DNA from: Bacteroidales bacterium UBA1458
Lineage (GTDB): Bacteria > Bacteroidota > Bacteroidia > Bacteroidales > VadinHA17
Direction of reading: 5' to 3'
DNA: 10,784 nucleotides
NCBI GenBank assembly: GCA_002325785.1
Contig: DCSU01000124.1
Coordinates: 2,585 to 13,368 of the forward strand
Position 1 is the stretch's first letter, and each line of letters begins with the position of its first letter. Of the stretch, positions 7,542 through 10,784 are shown one piece after another. The notes under the pieces are model-generated. The model did not search any database. It worked only from the letters and a program-made list of their open reading frames with translations, and was not told the origin of the DNA. A program made the translations under genes and the position numbers.

Positions 7542-8065
7542 TTCTTTACTTTTAATTTGTCCTTTATCATAAAACGCCACGGTTTACTCACCCAAGGCTC
7601 ACCTGCATAGTTTATGCCCACCCGGGGGCCGGCTTCCAGTTCTGGTCGCAGACCCTGATCCTCTATCCAGATCCTTGACGACTTAGCCAGATCCTCCCGG
7701 TTATAGGACCCGTCTAAACTCAGTCGCCTTGTAACTCGTCCGGGACCGGAATACTGATCCACTCCCCTGATCAGAACAGCCTGGGGAAAGTCCGCCGGCC
7801 CGGTTACAACATTCATCATCCAGTGCATGCCGTAAACAAAATAGAGATAAAGATGTCCTCCCTCAAGGAACATCGGCTCGGTCCTTGTGGTCCTGCCTCT
7901 GCTGGCGTGGCATGCCTTGTCTCTGTCCCCGAGGTAAGCCTCTGTCTCAGTTATCATGAACCGTCCGGTTGTCTCCCCGGAGGATGTAACGATATTCATT
8001 CCCGGAAGCAGCTGTGCCACAGTCACAGCATCGCTCAGAAAAAAAGATCTGTCAACCCTTGGCAT
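7538..8065 (-). CDS. 3-methyladenine DNA glycosylase (AAG/MPG family)
   Basis: A 175-residue base-excision repair glycosylase that flips out and removes alkylated or deaminated purines (3-methyladenine, 7-methylguanine, hypoxanthine). The family active site is complete. ETEAYLG (40-46) holds catalytic E42 and Y44 (human E125, Y127). H53 in DKACHASRG, Y75 in LYLYFVYGMHWMMN, N85 and R100 in AVLIRG correspond to human H136, Y159, N169 and R182. It also has SGPGRVTRRL (106-115) and the C-terminal RVGINYAGE...KPWRF. It is compact: the segment that in longer homologues joins the LIR strand to the GPG motif is almost absent (VLIRGVDQYSGPG). It starts at ATG 8065, 8 bases after the guaD stop, and overlaps the DUF2723 gene by ATGA. 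No signal for export is present, as expected for a nucleoid enzyme. Confidence 0.95.
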   Translation of the reverse strand: MPRVDRSFFLSDAVTVAQLLPGMNIVTSSGETTGRFMITETEAYLGDRDKACHASRGRTTRTEPMFLEGGHLYLYFVYGMHWMMNVVTGPADFPQAVLIRGVDQYSGPGRVTRRLSLDGSYNREDLAKSSRIWIEDQGLRPELEAGPRVGINYAGEPWVSKPWRFMIKDKLKVKK

Positions 8066-8073
8066 CTGTAATG

Positions 8074-8553
8074 TCAGTATTGAATTTTGTCAGGGAACTT
8101 CTCCCATATCTTCAAAACACGGTTGCCCTCCTCCTCCATGGCCCGTTCCATTGTGATGCTCCGTTCTCCTGCCCCAAGCGCCAGTTCGGTATATATTCTC
8201 TCGTCGTCAAATCCGGCTGAGGCGGCACGGTATCGATCACTGGCGTATACTATCCGCCTGATGCCGGCCCAGTAGATGGCGCCAAGGCACATAGGGCAGG
8301 GCTCGCAGGAGGCATATATCACACAGTCGCTGAGATCATGGGTACCAAGAGCTTCCGCCGCCTGTCTGATAGCCAGAACCTCGGCATGTGCAGTAGGATC
8401 ATGACCGGGCACCACCCTGTTTCCGGCTGTTGCCAGCACCCTGCCGCCGTGTACTATCACTGCCCCGAACGGACCGCCGCCATTTGTGATATTCTTTTCA
8501 GCGGTATCTATCGCAAGCTTAAGGAATTTTCTCTCCTCTCCGTTGAGTTTCAT
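8074..8553 (-). CDS. guaD: Guanine deaminase (cytidine deaminase fold)
   Basis: A 159-residue zinc enzyme of the cytidine/deoxycytidylate deaminase fold that converts guanine to xanthine and ammonia in purine salvage or breakdown. Visible are GGPFGAVIV (26-34), the HAE motif in HDPTAHAEVLAIR (Zn ligand H56, proton-shuttle E58) and SCEPCPMCLGAIYWA (Zn ligands C86 and C89). The GFDDERIY stretch (114-121) resembles Bacillus GuaD more than tRNA adenosine deaminase TadA, whose anticodon-loop features are not evident. Length also fits GuaD. The reading frame extends to a TTG at 8571, but ATG 8553 (MKLNGEERKFL) is the likelier start. It lies 35 bases inside the 3' end of the ligase gene, so the two are tightly linked. 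A related nucleoside deaminase specificity cannot be excluded. Confidence 0.9.
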   Translation of the reverse strand: MKLNGEERKFLKLAIDTAEKNITNGGGPFGAVIVHGGRVLATAGNRVVPGHDPTAHAEVLAIRQAAEALGTHDLSDCVIYASCEPCPMCLGAIYWAGIRRIVYASDRYRAASAGFDDERIYTELALGAGERSITMERAMEEEGNRVLKIWEKFPDKIQY

Positions 8554-10108
8554 GGTTACTGTATGTGACAATTAACAGCGTGTAAAAATAAGAAAAGAAA
8601 GCGGCTCCGGTAAACGAACTGAAAGTATCATCATTGAACATCGAAACCAGTACGATTGAAACAAACAGCAGGAAGGTATAAGAGGCCCATCCCCTGCTTG
8701 ACAGCCACGGTATCAGTATCAGCGTCAGGGCCAGTATCATCCCCGGGATACCGAAGGTGACACCGAAGGTCAGGTACTGGTTGTGTGCCCTCAGCCTGTA
8801 TTGAGGACTGAGAGTTGTGCCGTTCCGTGCATACTCCTCAGCGAATGCCCTGCTAACATCGCCGGTGCCGACACCAGTCCAGGGATGGTCACTGATGATT
8901 CCTGTGGCTGCACGATAGAACTCCGGCCGCTGTGTCAGGGAGTGGCCGGAGGGATTTGCCCCCTGCTTTGCCCTGGCAAGCTCCCATGCCAGTTCATATG
9001 CCCTGGCGCGGTGACTCCCGGGCCTGGCATACAGCGGGTTGGCAAAGCCCCTTTCAATGTTTCTGATATCAGCGGCAGTCAGTGAAGCCACCGCCGCGGA
9101 ATCTTTCGGCAGTCCCAGCGAAGCGGCATATCTTACAAGTGTTGTACGCAGCTCGTTACCAGCCCTGTCAGTGCTGTCATACGGCATGGAGCTGCGCCTG
9201 TTCCACTCTCTCCGCAGTTCCTCCTCACACACGTTCATCCAGACAAGATACCCGTTTTCAACGAGCTTCTCTTCAGGGTAATGCGTATAACTGTTACCTG
9301 ATGCAGTCAGGACAAGGGGCTCATTGACCCCCGGATGCTGAGGGTTGTGCAGGGTATCCCATGCCGTTGCCAAAACCAGCAACGAAGCGGCTGTCGCCGC
9401 GGCGGCCGCGGCCATCATGGATAACCCCGCAATCACCTGCTTTCTGGCAAGCGCGAAGTAAAGGCCGGTGCCTCCGAGTAATATTACGAACAGGACTATG
9501 CCCGTGACCGACAGCAGTCTGAATAGAAAGAGGCTCATGGCCGCGGCCACCATGGCCAGCGTCACCCTCAGTGCCATACCCCCTGACCGGTCGGTGAGAC
9601 TCATCCACAAGGCGCAGAAAACAGCAAAGTTCAGAAGTATCGACAGCCGTATTGAAGGCACAAACAGGGCAAGGTCGCGCGGGTTGTCTATCTCAGCCGG
9701 TAACACCCCGGCCAGCGCAAGGAATCCTGCCCCCGTAGCCACAACGCAACCGGTGATGAATGCAAGCAGTACCAGCCGTAACTCCCGTGCGCCAATGCCT
9801 GCCGCTGTACCTGTTGCCACTGGAAAGAGGAGCAGAGGCAGCTTGAGCTTAAGTTCGAAAAGGGCGCCGCTGAAGTCAGAGGTATTGAAAAGCCAGACAA
9901 GATACATCACGAGCAACATGAGCAACGCGATGATGCCGGGCTGAGCCTTAAGCCTGCCGAGCCTGACGCGGTAACTGCCCTCCAGCAACCAGTTCAAAGC
10001 CATGACAAGGGATACCACCGAGAGGAGCCATACCGATACCGGCATGAGAAATGCAGCCAGGAGAAGGCAGATAAAATATACGGTCCCGTGAGCTTGTCTG
10101 CTGAACAT
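8519..10108 (-). CDS. O-antigen ligase family protein (Wzy_C/WaaL-like) with long conserved-looking periplasmic loop
   Basis: A 529-residue inner-membrane protein. About nine hydrophobic segments precede residue 250, a large soluble loop follows (about 251-446), and the last membrane helices run from about 447 to 515. Ligase-family features are an early SIRLSILL segment (152-159, R154), HPWTGVGTGDV (408-418) and RAHNQYLTFG (440-449), where H442 matches the essential histidine of WaaL/Wzy_C enzymes. Family members transfer undecaprenyl-linked glycans to lipid A core, or to proteins in related enzymes, in the periplasm. The loop carries NGYLVWMNVCEEELRREW (285-302) and NPSGHSLTQRPEF (385-397), which I recall as typical of a Bacteroidetes branch of this family. 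It is the first gene of the minus-strand operon and diverges from rplM. The acceptor (lipid A core or protein) is not determined. An alanine-rich helix (about 232-242) has GC-rich low-complexity DNA. Confidence 0.9.
   Translation of the reverse strand: MFSRQAHGTVYFICLLLAAFLMPVSVWLLSVVSLVMALNWLLEGSYRVRLGRLKAQPGIIALLMLLVMYLVWLFNTSDFSGALFELKLKLPLLLFPVATGTAAGIGARELRLVLLAFITGCVVATGAGFLALAGVLPAEIDNPRDLALFVPSIRLSILLNFAVFCALWMSLTDRSGGMALRVTLAMVAAAMSLFLFRLLSVTGIVLFVILLGGTGLYFALARKQVIAGLSMMAAAAAATAASLLVLATAWDTLHNPQHPGVNEPLVLTASGNSYTHYPEEKLVENGYLVWMNVCEEELRREWNRRSSMPYDSTDRAGNELRTTLVRYAASLGLPKDSAAVASLTAADIRNIERGFANPLYARPGSHRARAYELAWELARAKQGANPSGHSLTQRPEFYRAATGIISDHPWTGVGTGDVSRAFAEEYARNGTTLSPQYRLRAHNQYLTFGVTFGIPGMILALTLILIPWLSSRGWASYTFLLFVSIVLVSMFNDDTFSSFTGAAFFSYFYTLLIVTYSNHETQRRGEKIP
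9404..9548. repeat. Two copies of the palindrome GGCCGCGGCC within the ligase gene
   Basis: GGCCGCGGCC occurs at 9404-9413 and 9539-9548, followed in both cases by AYCATGG, giving a 17-base near-identical repeat (one mismatch) exactly 135 bases apart and in the same frame. On the coding strand both encode Met-(Met/Val)-Ala-Ala-Ala in membrane helices. Repeated use of GCC/GCG alanine codons is the simplest explanation. Confidence 0.35.
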
Positions 10109-10140
10109 CCGGATGATAAAGAAATTAAAAGTACAACATA

Positions 10141-10171
10141 TTGCTCGAAATAAAAATAAGTTGTATTTTTG
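10141..10171 (+). promoter_or_regulatory. rplM-rpsI promoter (Bacteroidetes type)
   Basis: TATTTTTG at 10164-10171 matches the Bacteroidetes TAnnTTTG -7 element exactly. A TTG at 10141-10143 lies 20 bases upstream, within the spacing normally seen for the -33 TTTG/TTG element. Transcription would begin roughly 5-7 bases downstream (about 10176-10178), leaving a leader of some 55-60 bases before the rplM GTG. Strong ribosomal protein expression is expected from such a promoter. The identification is by pattern only. Confidence 0.7.
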
Positions 10172-10174
10172 CAG

Positions 10175-10190
10175 ACCCCAAATTTGGGGT
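10175..10190 (+). promoter_or_regulatory. Perfect palindrome ACCCCAAATTTGGGGT at the start of the rplM leader
   Basis: A 16-base perfect inverted repeat begins 4 bases after the -7 box and is followed by TTTTATTTTG. In RNA it can form a 6-bp stem with an AAUU loop and a U-rich tail, shaped like an intrinsic terminator. No plus-strand gene lies upstream to be terminated. It is therefore better read as a 5'-end hairpin, an attenuator or autoregulatory leader of rplM, or a DNA operator overlapping the transcription start. Ribosomal leader RNAs upstream of L13 genes have been proposed in Bacteroidia; whether this is one cannot be tested here. Confidence 0.6.
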
Positions 10191-10233
10191 TTTTATTTTG
10201 AAAAATCATTAATTAACAAAACCTTAGTACAAA

Positions 10234-10689
10234 GTGAACACCTTAAGCTACAAGACAGTTTCGGCCAACAAGGCGACTGTAGAGAAAGAGTGGGTACTTG
10301 TTGATGCGGAGGGTCAGACACTCGGACGTCTGGCATCTGTTGTTGCCCTGATGCTGAGGGGGAAGCACAAGACCAGCTTCACACCTCATGTTGACTGCGG
10401 AGATAACGTTATTGTTATCAATGCTGAAAAAGTTACGATGACGGGCAAAAAGATGACAGACAAAGAGTATATCAGGCATACCGGTTACCCCGGTGGCCAG
10501 AGGATCGTCAAAGCTGACGAGCTTTTAAAGAAGCATCCTATACGGCTTGTTGAATATGCCGTAAAGGGAATGCTTCCTAAAAACAGACTCGGAAGCGAAA
10601 TCTTCAGGAACCTTTATGTGTATGAGGGCCCGGCACACAAACATGAGGCCCAGCAACCTAAACTAATTGATTTAAAAACCATTAAGTAA
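10234..10689 (+). CDS. rplM: 50S ribosomal protein L13 (uL13)
   Basis: A 151-residue early-assembly protein of the large ribosomal subunit that binds 23S rRNA. The sequence is clear L13: WVLVDAEGQTLGRLAS near the N-terminus, FTPHVDCGDNVIVINAEKV (about 49-67), TGYPGGQR, then VKGMLPKNRLG (about 114-124) and LYVYEGPAHKHEAQQP near the C-terminus. Translation starts at GTG 10234; the resulting MNTLSYKTVSANKATV agrees with the usual Bacteroidetes N-terminus, and no ATG fits. There is no Shine-Dalgarno, only an A-rich upstream stretch, as is common in the phylum. rpsI follows after 5 bases, the standard rplM-rpsI operon. Expression is probably set by the promoter and palindromic leader upstream. Confidence 0.98.
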   Translation: MNTLSYKTVSANKATVEKEWVLVDAEGQTLGRLASVVALMLRGKHKTSFTPHVDCGDNVIVINAEKVTMTGKKMTDKEYIRHTGYPGGQRIVKADELLKKHPIRLVEYAVKGMLPKNRLGSEIFRNLYVYEGPAHKHEAQQPKLIDLKTIK

Positions 10690-10694
10690 GAAAC

Positions 10695-10784
10695 ATGGAA
10701 GTTATTAACGCTATCGGAAGAAGGAAAGCGGCAGTAGCCAGAGTTTACGTAAACGACGGCAAGGGACAGATCACGATCAACGAC
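10695..10784 (+). CDS. rpsI: 30S ribosomal protein S9 (uS9), 5' part
   Basis: An ATG at 10695 opens a frame that runs to the window edge and encodes 30 residues beginning MEVINAIGRRKAAVARVYV, then a GKGQITIND stretch. This is the conserved N-terminus of S9 (the GRRK.A.ARV motif), a small-subunit protein whose C-terminal tail, outside this window, contacts tRNA in the P site. It lies 5 bases after the rplM stop and is co-transcribed with it. The gene is cut by the window end, not broken. Confidence 0.97.
   Translation, partial: MEVINAIGRRKAAVARVYVNDGKGQITIND

Larger units (their letters stand above)
10109..10233. other. Divergent intergenic region between the ligase operon and rplM
   Basis: This 125-base AT-rich region separates the divergent ligase and rplM genes. 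It holds a good plus-strand promoter, a perfect 16-bp palindrome and an A/T-rich, SD-less lead-in to rplM. For the minus strand the best match is TACTTTTA (plus-strand 10126-10133), 7 of 8 to TAnnTTTG and lacking the final G, with no clear -33 box. The ligase operon promoter is therefore not firmly located. Confidence 0.6.

Noticed and set aside
8074..8553. tRNA adenosine deaminase (TadA) as identity of the deaminase
   Set aside because: The HAE and PCxxC motifs are shared, but the GFDDERIY region, the DPTAHAEV context and overall length fit guanine deaminase better.
9385..9420. GC-rich GCC/GCG run as a possible insertion or recombination site
   Set aside because: It encodes an alanine-rich membrane helix in frame, so codon use explains it.
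9468..9944. 158-codon open frame on the plus strand inside the ligase gene
   Set aside because: It lies wholly antisense to a convincing ligase gene, its composition is Ser/Ala/Pro/Arg-rich as expected of a shadow frame in GC-rich DNA, and it has no recognisable motif.
10126..10133. Possible -7 box (TACTTTTA on the minus strand) for the ligase operon
   Set aside because: Only 7 of 8 positions match, the final G is missing and there is no -33 element at the right spacing, so it is mentioned in the intergenic entry but not called as a promoter.
10175..10200. Intrinsic terminator
   Set aside because: The hairpin and T-run have the right shape, but there is no upstream plus-strand transcript to end and it lies right after the rplM promoter; a leader or operator role is more sensible.
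1..10784. CRISPR array, tRNA gene, insertion sequence, phage or defence module
   Set aside because: Reading through both strands I saw no regularly spaced repeats, cloverleaf, transposase or integrase, or known defence-domain genes; nearly all sequence is accounted for by ordinary coding regions.

Overview
The window looks like a chromosomal segment of a member of the Bacteroidetes (Bacteroidota), most likely Bacteroidales. The evidence is the exact TAnnTTTG-type promoter octamers, the near absence of Shine-Dalgarno sequences, the protein families present (a DUF6427-like membrane protein, a DUF2723 glycosyltransferase, a Bacteroidetes-style O-antigen ligase with a long periplasmic loop), and L13/S9 termini typical of the phylum. 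Base composition looks close to half G+C throughout. I see no island boundary, insertion sequence, tRNA or CRISPR array.

Layout. (1) Positions 1-1548, plus strand: the last 49 codons of a membrane protein, then a lipoprotein and a small secreted protein, packed head to tail; neither complete protein is recognised. (2) Positions 1552-10108, minus strand: seven closely packed genes. In transcription order they are O-antigen ligase, guanine deaminase (guaD), 3-methyladenine DNA glycosylase, a DUF2723/TMEM260-like glycosyltransferase, a NodB-type polysaccharide deacetylase, purD, and a DUF6427-like membrane protein. Three of the six junctions are exact 4-base ATGA overlaps, one is a 35-base overlap, one is an 8-base gap, and only the 49-base gap before purD is wide enough for a promoter (one is visible). 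This plus/minus gene pair converges with 3 bases between stop codons. (3) Positions 10109-10233: a divergent intergenic region with the rplM promoter and a perfect 16-bp palindrome at the predicted transcription start. (4) Positions 10234-10784, plus strand: rplM (L13) and the start of rpsI (S9).

How the genes may work together. The minus-strand operon mixes two themes. One is envelope glycan assembly: glycan transfer by the ligase, protein O-glycosylation inferred for the DUF2723 protein, and glycan or peptidoglycan deacetylation by NodB. The other is purine chemistry: guanine deamination, excision of damaged purines, and the second step of de novo purine synthesis. Most of the window is ordinary core genome. 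The parts most worth a second look are the palindromic rplM leader, the unrecognised lipoprotein/secreted pair, and the tightly coupled glycan/purine operon. I found no clear evidence of a wholly new system.
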